This document shows positions 40,365-47,935 of a DNA stretch of 64,000 nt, piece by piece; position 1 is the stretch's first letter, and each line of letters starts with the position of its first letter. The position numbers were made by a program, and so were the translations under genes. The notes below the pieces were generated by a model. That model searched no databases. It saw nothing but the letters and a program-made list of their open reading frames with translations, and was not told where the DNA came from. This stretch comes from JADGHX01 sp035760965 (GTDB lineage Bacteria > Pseudomonadota > Gammaproteobacteria > Steroidobacterales > Steroidobacteraceae): NCBI GenBank assembly GCA_035760965.1, contig DASTRY010000054.1, positions 1-64,000 of the forward strand, in the 5' to 3' direction.

Positions 40365-41125
40365 GCCCGCGCGCGCGTAGTGCGGCGTCGCTCGTGATCC
40401 TTGCCGTGTGCGCGTGGCCTGCGGCCGCACACGCGGCGGAGTGTCCGCAGCCTTTCAAGGTGACGTTCGCCGTGGAGTGGCACGGCATGAACGCCGGCAC
40501 GTCCATCCTCGAGCTCGTGCGGCAGGGTCCGGACGAGTGGACTTACAAGTCGAGCAACACGGCGCGCGGGCTGTTTCGGCTCGCGCTGCCCGACACGATC
40601 ACGCAGGTGAGTCACTTCAAGATCGCGGATGGCCAGGTCATGCCGCTGACCTACGTCGGCGAGGACGGCTCTTCGGACACCCGTCGCGACGTCTCGCTGC
40701 ACTTCGACTGGGAGGCCAAGCGGGTGACGGGCACGGCGGAGAACAGGCCGGTCGATCAGCCGATCACGCCCGGTGTGCAAGATAGCTTGTCGGTGCAGGT
40801 GGCCCTCATGTGTGCCCTCGCACGCGGCGATGTGCCGGCGAGCTTCCGCCTCATCGACAAGGACGAGGTGAAGGAATACCAGTACACGCGCGAGGGCGAG
40901 GCGAAGCTCGATACCGCAGTCGGCAAGCTCGACACGGTGATCTTCCGCAGCCAAAAGGCCGGCTCGAGCCGCTACACGCGCCTGTGGATCGCTCCGAGTC
41001 TCGGTTATCTGCCGGTGCGCGCAGAGCAGGCGAAGCGCGACAAACGAGAGCTGCAGCTCACGATTCGCGCCGTCACGCCACCCCAGGGCGCCGCGGCGCC
41101 GACTGCGAGCGGCGCGTCGCGCTGA
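40361..41125 (+). CDS. DUF3108 periplasmic protein
   Basis: A 254-residue secreted protein of the DUF3108 family. The signal peptide is clear (basic start, hydrophobic AASLVILAVCAWPAAA, cleavage after AHA). The mature part opens with FKVTFAVEWHGMNAG and has LFRLALPDTITQVSHF and ENRPVDQPITPGVQDSLS, all typical. Function is unknown; the family has a lipocalin-like beta character. TTG at 40361 overlaps the purN stop (TTGA) and yields a well-formed signal peptide, which is why I chose it over upstream codons. Confidence 0.83.
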   Translation: MSPRARSAASLVILAVCAWPAAAHAAECPQPFKVTFAVEWHGMNAGTSILELVRQGPDEWTYKSSNTARGLFRLALPDTITQVSHFKIADGQVMPLTYVGEDGSSDTRRDVSLHFDWEAKRVTGTAENRPVDQPITPGVQDSLSVQVALMCALARGDVPASFRLIDKDEVKEYQYTREGEAKLDTAVGKLDTVIFRSQKAGSSRYTRLWIAPSLGYLPVRAEQAKRDKRELQLTIRAVTPPQGAAAPTASGASR

Positions 41126-41135
41126 GTCGGCGCGC

Positions 41136-41744
41136 TCAGTTCAGAGGGTCTCGCTCCTCCAAACGCACGGCCAGTTGCGCCACACGGCGCCCGAGAGCGT
41201 GCGCCAGCGACTTCTCCTCCTCGCTCAGCATCGTCGAATCGGATACTCCGGCATGATGGGATGCGCCATAAGGCGTGCCGCCGGCACGCGTCGAGGAGAG
41301 CGCGCGTTCCGTGTACGGCAGACCGACGAGCACCATGCCGTGATGCAGGAGCGGCAGCATCATCGAGAGTAAGGTGGCCTCCTGGCCACCGTGAAGCGTC
41401 TGCGTGGACGTGAACACGCCTGCCGGCTTGCCGGCGAGCGCGCCGGAGACCCATAGGCTCGACGTGTTGTCGAGGAAATACTTCAGCGGCGCGGCCATGT
41501 TCCCGAAGCGGGTGGGGCTACCCATCACCAGCCCGGCGGCGGACCGCAAGTCCTCGAGCGTGGCATACGGAGCGCCGCTGTCCGGCACCGGCCGCGGCGG
41601 CCCTTCGCTCACGGCGCTCACCGGCGGCACCGTGCGTAGCTTCGCGGCGGCGCCATGCACGCTCTCCACGCCGCGACACACGTGTCGCGCCAACTCGGCG
41701 GTCGAGCCGTTGCGCGAGTAGTAGAGAACCAGAATCTCCGGCAT
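41136..41744 (-). CDS. wrbA: WrbA-like NAD(P)H:quinone oxidoreductase
   Basis: A 202-residue flavodoxin-like FMN enzyme that reduces quinones by two electrons. YYSRNGSTAELARHV binds the FMN phosphate; GSPTRFGNMAAPLKYFLDNTSSLW and STQTLHGGQEATL complete the flavin site, all typical of WrbA. It lies 97 bases after the ketoacyl synthase gene on the same strand, so it could be the last gene of the peptide-associated operon at 41842-47380 or an independent stress gene. It converges with DUF3108 over 10 bases. Confidence 0.92.
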   Translation of the reverse strand: MPEILVLYYSRNGSTAELARHVCRGVESVHGAAAKLRTVPPVSAVSEGPPRPVPDSGAPYATLEDLRSAAGLVMGSPTRFGNMAAPLKYFLDNTSSLWVSGALAGKPAGVFTSTQTLHGGQEATLLSMMLPLLHHGMVLVGLPYTERALSSTRAGGTPYGASHHAGVSDSTMLSEEEKSLAHALGRRVAQLAVRLEERDPLN

Positions 41745-41841
41745 GAAGAAGACCTCGAGCCCCATGTCGTAGGACTGCAGCTGCGACACTAACGCGGCCG
41801 GCGAGCGCACGTCGAGCGTGAGGCGTGGAATCACGAAGCGG

Positions 41842-43071
41842 TCAGTCGACCCGGGCGGCCACGAGTACCGCATTGCTGCCTCCGAATGCGAACGAGTTGG
41901 ACATGACGCGCCGGACCTCGACGTCCGGGCGCGGCGCGTTGGCGACGAAGTCGAGGTCGCACTCCGCATCGCGCTGCCGCAGGTGCATGGTCGCCGGCAG
42001 CAATCGCTCGCGCAGCGCCACGATGCATACCGCGAGCTCGAGCGCTCCCGCCGCCCCGAGCAGGTGGCCATGGACCGACTTCGTCGAGCTGACTGGGAGC
42101 GCGTCGGCGTACTTGCCGAAGGCCTCACGGATCGCGCGTGTCTCGGTGATGTCGCCTGCACGAGTCGCTGTGCCGTGCGCGTTGAGATAGTCGATGGACT
42201 CGGGTGCAAGCTGCGCATCCGCCAGCGCGCCGGCCATCGCGGAGGCCTGGCCTTCGAGCGCCGGAATGCAGATGTGAGTGGCGTCCGCGTTGGCCGCGTA
42301 GCCGAGCAGCTCGCACAGAATGGGCGCGCCGCGCTGGACGGCATCTTCCAGCCGTTCGAGCACCAGCATGGCGGCCCCTTCGCCTAACACGATCCCGGTG
42401 CGATCGCGCGAGAACGGGCGACAACTCTCTTCCGGCGCGTTGTGGTCCACGGTGGCGAGCATGCGCATCGCTTGCCACGAGCGGACCACACCCGTCGTCA
42501 CGCACGCTTCGGCGCCTCCTGCGAGCGCGCACGCCAGTCGCCCCGCACGAATCGCGTGGAACGCCTCGCCGATAGCGATGGCCGAAGACGCACACGCTAC
42601 GGAGTACGTCATGTTCGGGCCTTGAATCCCGAAGCGCATGGCCAGGTGTGCCGCCGGCGCGTTGGCCATGGCGCAAACGATGGTGAGCGGCTTCGGCGGC
42701 GCGCCGTGATACCAGATGTCCCGGTACGCATCTTCCAGGCTGTGCACGCCGCCGAGCGCCGTACCGATGTAGACAGCCGCCGACCGGCACCGCCCCGGGT
42801 CCTTATCGAGACCGCTTTCCTCCAGCGCTTGCTGTGCGGCCAGAACAGCAAAGCGCGTGACGGGATCGAACAGCGCGCGCTCCGTCGCGGCCAGCTCGAA
42901 ATCGGTGGCCTCGAGCGAGGGACATGCGGCAGCGGTCGCGCGGTGCCGCGTGCCCGGCGCGGCGAGCCGCACGCCCGACTGCCCTGCGCGCAGTGCCTTC
43001 GCGAGATCGGCAAAAGAGTTGCCGAGCGCGCTGACGACTCCACAACCCGTAACGGCGACCCGGTGAGTCAT
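41842..43071 (-). CDS. Beta-ketoacyl-ACP synthase (FabF-like)
   Basis: A 409-residue thiolase-fold condensing enzyme. The catalytic triad is Cys160 (in YSVACASSA), His299 (LNAHGTAT) and His336 (HGHLLGAAG), with Lys331 also in place. The C-terminal FGGSNAVLV loop is intact. It should elongate or transfer an acyl chain on a carrier protein. It overlaps the adjacent acyl carrier protein gene by four bases (ATGA). Given the upstream peptide, protease and LpxL-like genes, it belongs to a dedicated locus rather than to housekeeping fatty acid synthesis; no fabG, fabD or fabZ is nearby. Confidence 0.93.
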   Translation of the reverse strand: MTHRVAVTGCGVVSALGNSFADLAKALRAGQSGVRLAAPGTRHRATAAACPSLEATDFELAATERALFDPVTRFAVLAAQQALEESGLDKDPGRCRSAAVYIGTALGGVHSLEDAYRDIWYHGAPPKPLTIVCAMANAPAAHLAMRFGIQGPNMTYSVACASSAIAIGEAFHAIRAGRLACALAGGAEACVTTGVVRSWQAMRMLATVDHNAPEESCRPFSRDRTGIVLGEGAAMLVLERLEDAVQRGAPILCELLGYAANADATHICIPALEGQASAMAGALADAQLAPESIDYLNAHGTATRAGDITETRAIREAFGKYADALPVSSTKSVHGHLLGAAGALELAVCIVALRERLLPATMHLRQRDAECDLDFVANAPRPDVEVRRVMSNSFAFGGSNAVLVAARVD

Positions 43072-43331
43072 GCCAGCGCTTCCTCGAGTGCGTGCGATTT
43101 GCGCGTGACCAGCCGGTCCACGACCGTCGCGAGATCATGCAACGACCGGATCTCGGCGAGATCCTCGGGCGCGATCGTGATGCCGAAGCAGGCCTCGAGC
43201 GAGGTGATCAGATCGAGGGTTGCAAGCGAGTCGATGCCCGCTTCCGCGAAGGTGCGTGCGCGCAGCACCGTCTCCATCGAAATCTCGAGCCGTTCGGCCG
43301 CGAGGCGTTGAATCGTCGTGAGTGTATCCAT
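43068..43331 (-). CDS. Acyl carrier protein
   Basis: An 87-residue acidic four-helix carrier. The phosphopantetheine attachment site is Ser35 in GIDSLATLDLI, preceded by a helix-1 region and followed by FGITIAPEDLAEIRSL. The normal fatty-acid ACP is longer in DSLD and more acidic, so this looks like a specialised carrier. It is translationally coupled to the ketoacyl synthase (ATGA) and lies 60 bases after the LpxL-like gene. Its activation needs a phosphopantetheinyl transferase; one is encoded at 1699. Confidence 0.92.
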   Translation of the reverse strand: MDTLTTIQRLAAERLEISMETVLRARTFAEAGIDSLATLDLITSLEACFGITIAPEDLAEIRSLHDLATVVDRLVTRKSHALEEALA

Positions 43332-43391
43332 GGCAACTCTCCGCGCGCTCCGGCGCGGCCTCCCTGGTGATGGTGGTGTCCTAGCGAATCG

Positions 43392-44369
43392 TCATCTGAC
43401 CAGCATTTCGAGCTCCGGCACGTCCTGCAGGAGGTGAGGCGAGGCCTCGCACTTGTCCCGCAGCAGGCGCAGAGGCGCGTCGTCGTCCAAGCGACCGGGC
43501 GGGGCGACGCCGGTCGAGACGCGCGGAAAAGTTTCCCAGTTGTACCAATGCTCCGGTGCGCGGCGGATTTCGCGCTCGAAGCTCGTGAACACGGCGCGGC
43601 TCAGAAGGAAGACCGCCTGCGCCTCGTCGAGATTCGCAAAGCGCGATGGATCGATCGGGCGCCCGATCGTGACGTGTACGCCGAGCTGGCGCGCGGGCGC
43701 GGCCACCACCGGCACGACCCAGGCGTTCGTTCGCAGAGCGAAAAACGCAGTGCCCGGCGCGACCCGCAACATGCGCCCGAAAAACGGCAGTGCGAGTGTC
43801 GAGGTCATCTCGTCGAACGCATCCGGCATCATCACGAGGAATTCGTTACGGCCCAATGCCCGGCTGGCCGCGAGCGTCCCGGGCAAGCCATCGAGCAGCG
43901 TCGTCGCATCGATGCCGCCGCGCTCGAACAGCAATGCGATCTGCGGGGCGAGTGCGCGCGTGTCGTAGAACAGGTTCAGCGCCCGGCGGCCGCTCAGGCG
44001 ATTCGCAGCCGCGACGAAGCCGAGCGGCGCGGGGCCATAGTGAGGCGCTGCGAGAATGACGGGCCGCGCACCGTTGAATACGTGCTGCGCATACGCCGCG
44101 CCCTCGTAAGTGACGCGATCCTCCAGAAAGGTACGGAGCTGCGGCCGCGTGAGCCGCAGTGCATAGCGGATGAGAAGCGCGCACCGCCAGCGCGATGCGA
44201 GCACCGCACGCGCGAAGTAGGGGCCGCTCGGCGCATCGCGCACACCGCTGAGGGCGCGGCAGGTGCGCCACCCTTTGTGGAACCGCTTCGGCACGAAGGG
44301 CACGACCGTCGCCATCGCAACGTCGACCGCGCCATACGCTTCGGCGATCAGTCTCGCAGCAATGCCCAT
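43392..44369 (-). CDS. LpxL-like (lipid A lauroyltransferase-like) acyltransferase
   Basis: A 325-residue protein of the LpxL/HtrB acyltransferase superfamily. The fold is seen in VILAAPHYGPAPLGF, FLVMMPDAFDEMTSTLALPFFG and APEHWYNWETFPR near the C-terminus. The expected HX4D/E catalytic pair is broken: His110 is present but position 115 is Pro. It may therefore use an altered mechanism, bind rather than transfer acyl chains, or be inactive. A hydrophobic N-terminal stretch (~12-25) could anchor it at the inner membrane. It overlaps the lipoprotein hydrolase gene by 22 bases. Confidence 0.82.
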   Translation of the reverse strand: MGIAARLIAEAYGAVDVAMATVVPFVPKRFHKGWRTCRALSGVRDAPSGPYFARAVLASRWRCALLIRYALRLTRPQLRTFLEDRVTYEGAAYAQHVFNGARPVILAAPHYGPAPLGFVAAANRLSGRRALNLFYDTRALAPQIALLFERGGIDATTLLDGLPGTLAASRALGRNEFLVMMPDAFDEMTSTLALPFFGRMLRVAPGTAFFALRTNAWVVPVVAAPARQLGVHVTIGRPIDPSRFANLDEAQAVFLLSRAVFTSFEREIRRAPEHWYNWETFPRVSTGVAPPGRLDDDAPLRLLRDKCEASPHLLQDVPELEMLVR

Positions 44370-45220
44370 TGCGGCTCCTGCAGGGTTTCGAGAAATTGAC
44401 GGAACACGGGTGCGAACGCTTTCGAGTGGTTGATCTCGCCGTGCGCAGCGCGCTTGAACACGACGAGTGAGGTACTGACGCCATTGCGGACGAGCTTCCT
44501 GAAGATCTCGCGCGAGAGCGACTCGGGTGCGCGCCGATCCGCGCGGCTGCCGAGCACCAACACCAGCCCGCGAAATCTCGCGAGCGCGGCGGGCGCATCC
44601 ACGTCGGCAAGCTCCCGCTCGACGCGCGGACGCACGAGCGGCTTCAGGTACCAGGGGATGCGGCTCCGCGCCCAGCTCGTCGCGTTTGCTGCAGTGGCTT
44701 CGAGCACCAGACCGTCGGCGGCTCGCTCGCGCGCCACCCGAGCGGCGACGAGCCCGCCGAGCGAGAAGCCGTACAGCACACGCTTCTTCCCAGCGGATGT
44801 CTGCAGTGTATCGACGTAGTCGTACACGGCGAGCGCTGTCTCGATGAGTGCGGCCGGAGTCGGCGAGCCGCTGGAATCGCCGTAGCCGGGATAGTCGAAG
44901 AGCACGACGTCCGCGCCGAGTGCGAGCGACTCCAACGCCTCCGCGCCATCGATGGAACGATGGAAGCTGTCGCCGCCGCAGAAGATCACCACGGAGCGAC
45001 TTGCCGGATGATGTGCGTGAGTGATGCCGATGGCTCGGTTCCCGCGATGAATGACGAGGTCCTGCACGGCGTAGCCGCGCGGCAGCACAGCCGTGCGGGG
45101 CGCGCGGTCTCGCGACATGAAGTTGGCGAGGCGCACATCGGCGGTCATGCATCCGCTCTGCGCCAAGCACATCGCGATCAGCGCGAGCAACACGATGAAC
45201 GATGTCATTGGAGAACCCAT
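44348..45220 (-). CDS. Lipoprotein alpha/beta hydrolase
   Basis: A 290-residue alpha/beta hydrolase with a signal peptide and lipobox-like LAQSGC, so probably membrane-tethered outside the cytosol. A VIFCGGDSFHR loop forms the oxyanion region, the nucleophile elbow is YGFSLGG, and likely partners are Asp in SRADRR and His in KRAAHGE. Such enzymes cleave esters, thioesters or amides. Within this locus it could release an acylated or peptide product. ATG 45220 or 45208 could start it; the first leaves a 12-base gap after the next gene. Confidence 0.82.
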   Translation of the reverse strand: MGSPMTSFIVLLALIAMCLAQSGCMTADVRLANFMSRDRAPRTAVLPRGYAVQDLVIHRGNRAIGITHAHHPASRSVVIFCGGDSFHRSIDGAEALESLALGADVVLFDYPGYGDSSGSPTPAALIETALAVYDYVDTLQTSAGKKRVLYGFSLGGLVAARVARERAADGLVLEATAANATSWARSRIPWYLKPLVRPRVERELADVDAPAALARFRGLVLVLGSRADRRAPESLSREIFRKLVRNGVSTSLVVFKRAAHGEINHSKAFAPVFRQFLETLQEPQWALLRD

Positions 45221-45232
45221 GATCCGCACGGC

Positions 45233-45982
45233 TCAGGGTGTCGCACAGCGCGCGATCAGCTTCTGCCGCGCGACCACGGCATCGAGTGCCGTTTCGGTGC
45301 GCAGGCGATCGCAGTAGCGCGATTGCAAGTGCATGCGCAGCAGACACTCGATGTCCTTGAGCTCTTCGCGCAGGCGCAGCCAGCGCGCGGGCTCCGACAT
45401 GAGCCGCATGCAGTCCTGCGCCAGCCAATCCGCGGCGGGGCGCGCAAGGTCCTGCTCGAGGAACATGAGCAGACGGCGCAAGAGCCCCGGCAGCGACAAG
45501 ACGCGACCATCCGATGTGAACAGCTCGGCATAGTGGACTTCGTGGAGCGCGAAACCGCCGTTGCGGGAGGTGCTCGCGAGCGCATACACGGGCGGACGGT
45601 GACGCGCGACGAGCAGCGCTTCGAACGAGGAGAACGCATACCGGCTGCCGAGAAACGGAATGATCAGCGACGACGCACCGATCCCGACCTGCTGATCCGG
45701 GAACGAGATGACACTTCTCGGCAGCACGCTCTGGCCCGCGAACGCCTTCACGATGTCGGCCGGCGCTCGCACATGCGGCGCGAGGCGCAGCCCGGCGTGC
45801 GACGAGATCGGGCCGCCGGCGACGTAGCACGGGCGCCGCCTGCACACCGCGCGCGCGAGCGCGAAGGCGCCGAGCGTGCTGGGCGCGATGATCAGCGCGT
45901 GGGCGTGCTCGTTCTCCAGCAGGGCCAGTCCCTGCTGAATCGAGCGCGTGTGAGCGATGTAGCGGCCGAGTTTAGCGATCAT
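45233..45982 (-). CDS. Divergent LpxL-like protein (uncharacterised)
   Basis: A 249-residue soluble protein I cannot assign firmly. The stretch SVISFPDQQVG, then IIPFLGSRYAFSSFEALL and PPVYALAS, parallels the PD...PFFG...A..LA core of LpxL-type acyltransferases, while no HX4D/E motif is seen upstream (the equivalent region reads YVAGGPISSHAG). It may be a degenerate partner of the LpxL-like protein at 43392. A helical Arg-rich C-terminus follows. ATG at 45982 overlaps the M50 gene by 11 bases, showing close coupling. Confidence 0.65.
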   Translation of the reverse strand: MIAKLGRYIAHTRSIQQGLALLENEHAHALIIAPSTLGAFALARAVCRRRPCYVAGGPISSHAGLRLAPHVRAPADIVKAFAGQSVLPRSVISFPDQQVGIGASSLIIPFLGSRYAFSSFEALLVARHRPPVYALASTSRNGGFALHEVHYAELFTSDGRVLSLPGLLRRLLMFLEQDLARPAADWLAQDCMRLMSEPARWLRLREELKDIECLLRMHLQSRYCDRLRTETALDAVVARQKLIARCATP

Positions 45983-47141
45983 CAACCTTCTCCCGTGCGA
46001 AAAGCGTGAGCGAGCGAGCCAGCAGAAGCGCCAGTCCGGCGGCCATGACCAGCCACATCCCGAGCAGTGCGGAACTGGCGAGTGCCTGAAGAGAGGAGTG
46101 CGAATGGGCAAGCCCCGCCGCGGCCGCGGCGATGCTGTTGCCGAGCATCGCCAGCACATACGCAAAGTACACAGCGGCGATTGCGACGAAGGCGATCAGC
46201 ACCGCCAGCTCACGCGGCGCAGGCAGAGGGCTTTGCTCCATCAGCACGACGGCTCGCCAGGTTCGCCGTGCGATCGAGCGAACCCAGCCATGAAAATTGT
46301 GAGCGCCCGTGAGATCCGCGAGCAGCCAGTAGCCGTCGAACTTCAGCACCGGGTTCAGCGTGTGAAGCATCAGGCAATGGCTCCACGCGATGGCTCCGAG
46401 CACCGCGTCCGCGCCGGTTGCGAGGTACATCACGCCGAGCGCCAGCACGTAACCACTCTGGAAATACACACCGCCGATATCCACGACGACGCGTTGCATT
46501 CGCGGCAGCAGCCAAGCGCCGTGGACTTCTGCGTAGAGCGTCGGGAAGCACCAGTACAAGCCGACGCCCATGCCGCCGTGATGCGCGCCGAACCGGCGGC
46601 ACGCGGCAAGATGGCCGAGCTCGTGAACGATGACGCCCGCGACGGTGAGTGCGAACGCGGCCGCAATGTGATGCGTCGCCGGGCTACTGACGGGCGTTCC
46701 CAGCGTGCGGGCCGCCACGCACACTTCGGCGAGCACGAGCAACGCGATGAGCACGATGGCGATTCGCCAAGAGAAGAGGCGCGCACCCCAATTCAGCATC
46801 GGCGCCAGGCACGCGCCGCTCAGCACGCGCCCGCGCAGCCACACGGGTCCGCGTACTGCCTGGCCCGCCGCAGCGTTGAACAGCACCGCCGGGGCCTGCT
46901 CGCGCAGGAGCTTCCCCACCTGCTCGGGCGAAACGTGCACGCCGAGTCGCGCCGAGGCGCGCTGCGCCAGGCCCGCGAAGGTGGCCGGCTCGCGGCTCTC
47001 CTCGAGAATGGCGGCGACTGCCGCGGTGACGACGAAGTGCCGGTCGTCCACCGCCACGACGAAGCGGCGATCGCCTTCGGTCGCATCGAACGGGCGAACC
47101 GCGACGTCGCTGCGCAGGCGGGGAGCGAGTGAGTGCTGCAT
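45972..47141 (-). CDS. M50-type membrane metallopeptidase with PqqD-like N-terminus
   Basis: A 389-residue polytopic protein. Residues ~25-90 look like a PqqD/winged-helix peptide-recognition domain (RHFVVTAAVAAILEES, then a TFAGLAQRAS helix). The following helices carry zinc motif HELGH (His173, Glu174, His177) and NPVLKFDG (263-270, Asp269), the third ligand of site-2 proteases. Similar peptide zinc metallopeptidases process or export small modified peptides. Its gene follows the 54-residue peptide gene after an intrinsic terminator, which makes that peptide the likely substrate. About six or seven transmembrane helices are visible. Confidence 0.85.
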   Translation of the reverse strand: MQHSLAPRLRSDVAVRPFDATEGDRRFVVAVDDRHFVVTAAVAAILEESREPATFAGLAQRASARLGVHVSPEQVGKLLREQAPAVLFNAAAGQAVRGPVWLRGRVLSGACLAPMLNWGARLFSWRIAIVLIALLVLAEVCVAARTLGTPVSSPATHHIAAAFALTVAGVIVHELGHLAACRRFGAHHGGMGVGLYWCFPTLYAEVHGAWLLPRMQRVVVDIGGVYFQSGYVLALGVMYLATGADAVLGAIAWSHCLMLHTLNPVLKFDGYWLLADLTGAHNFHGWVRSIARRTWRAVVLMEQSPLPAPRELAVLIAFVAIAAVYFAYVLAMLGNSIAAAAAGLAHSHSSLQALASSALLGMWLVMAAGLALLLARSLTLFAREKVDDR

Positions 47142-47175
47142 GGTCGATCCGCAACGCGAACGAATGGAGCTCGGG

Positions 47176-47205
47176 AGAAAAGCCCGCCGGTGTGACCCGG
47201 CGGGC
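47176..47205 (-). terminator. Intrinsic terminator/attenuator after the peptide gene
   Basis: A perfect 9-base stem GCCCGCCGG/CCGGCGGGC (47182-47190 and 47197-47205) with a 6-base loop is followed on the minus strand by TTTTCT. It starts 11 bases after the peptide stop and ends 34 bases before the M50 ATG. Partial read-through would give a high peptide-to-enzyme ratio, as is usual in precursor-peptide operons. Confidence 0.8.
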
Positions 47206-47215
47206 GAAGGGGGGC

Positions 47216-47380
47216 TCAGAACTCGAACGTGCAGCTGCACTTCCAGTCTTCGCCCGGGGAGATGCCGGCCGGGCCGGCAATGGCCTCCATCTCGAAGCGG
47301 GCTTCGAGCTCCTCGATGGAGAACGCGGGGGCCTCGCAGCCTGCCGAGGCGTCAGCTTCGGAAACGTCGTGAGAAGTCAT
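47216..47380 (-). CDS. Small Cys-containing peptide, putative precursor
   Basis: A 54-residue peptide. An excellent ribosome binding site (AAGGAG, 7 bases before ATG) supports the start. The N-terminal half is acidic and helical (FSIEELEARFEMEAI, residues 20-34); a Gly/Pro-rich bend (GPAGISPG) leads to a C-terminus with Trp46, Cys48, Cys50 and aromatic ends Phe52, Phe54. Another Cys is at 15. This leader/core-like split is that of a ribosomally made modified peptide precursor, but no lanthipeptide, YcaO or radical-SAM enzyme is adjacent. I do not recognise the family. It heads the operon running to 41842 or 41136. Confidence 0.78.
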   Translation of the reverse strand: MTSHDVSEADASAGCEAPAFSIEELEARFEMEAIAGPAGISPGEDWKCSCTFEF

Positions 47381-47417
47381 CGATGCACTCCTTCCATGAG
47401 TACGGGTTGATGGATGT

Positions 47418-47434
47418 CGCTCGCATCGCGAGCG
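47418..47434. promoter_or_regulatory. Inverted repeat upstream of the peptide operon
   Basis: CGCTCGC and GCGAGCG form a perfect 7-base inverted repeat around ATC, 38 bases before the peptide start codon, in the 187-base divergent spacer with acylphosphatase. It could be an operator or a 5' leader hairpin. No convincing promoter hexamers were found in the spacer on either strand. Confidence 0.3.
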
Positions 47435-47567
47435 GGGAGAAGTGTGACGGACGAGGCGCCGCCGCGCGCCTTGCATATCTGCGGCGAACGCCCAGAAATG
47501 GCTGCACCGCCGCAACCGGCGGCCGCACGGATGGCTTAGGATCGCGACTCGAAGAGGAGAACCGCGC

Positions 47568-47843
47568 GTGATCACCAAGAAATGCATCGTTGGCGGACGC
47601 GTGCAGGGCGTGTTCTATCGCGCCACGGCCGCGAACCGCGCGCGTGAGCTGGGCGTGCACGGCCACGCGATCAATCTGCCCGACGGCCGCGTGGAAGTGC
47701 TCGCGCACGGCGAGCCGAGCGCGGTGCAGACGTTCGTCGAGTGGCTGTGGACGGGCTCGTCCGGCTCGCGGGTCACCTCGGTCGAGGTGATCGACCTCGA
47801 GCTACCGGAGCATCACCGGCCGAAGGGGTTCCGCACGGGTTGA
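47568..47843 (+). CDS. acyP: Acylphosphatase
   Basis: A 91-residue enzyme that hydrolyses carboxyl-phosphate bonds such as in acetyl phosphate. The signature GGRVQGVFYRATAANRARELGVHGHAIN carries the catalytic Arg (in VQGVFYR) and Asn (in AINLPDGRVEV). The fold is complete. GTG at 47568 is preceded by a GAGGAGAA ribosome binding site. It is divergent from the peptide operon and converges with a lytic transglycosylase; no functional link is implied. Confidence 0.95.
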   Translation: MITKKCIVGGRVQGVFYRATAANRARELGVHGHAINLPDGRVEVLAHGEPSAVQTFVEWLWTGSSGSRVTSVEVIDLELPEHHRPKGFRTG

Positions 47844-47935
47844 CGCACGTCGGCAGCGGGCGGCGGTCACGCGCGGGTCGCGGTCGATCCGCCACCCAGT
47901 CGCTTATCGGGCATCGTTTCGCGAAAGCGCAGCGC

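Noticed and set aside
41745..42344. N-terminal extension of the WrbA-like protein into the ketoacyl synthase gene
   Set aside because: The extension is an Arg/Ser-rich shadow; flavodoxin sequence starts at 41744.
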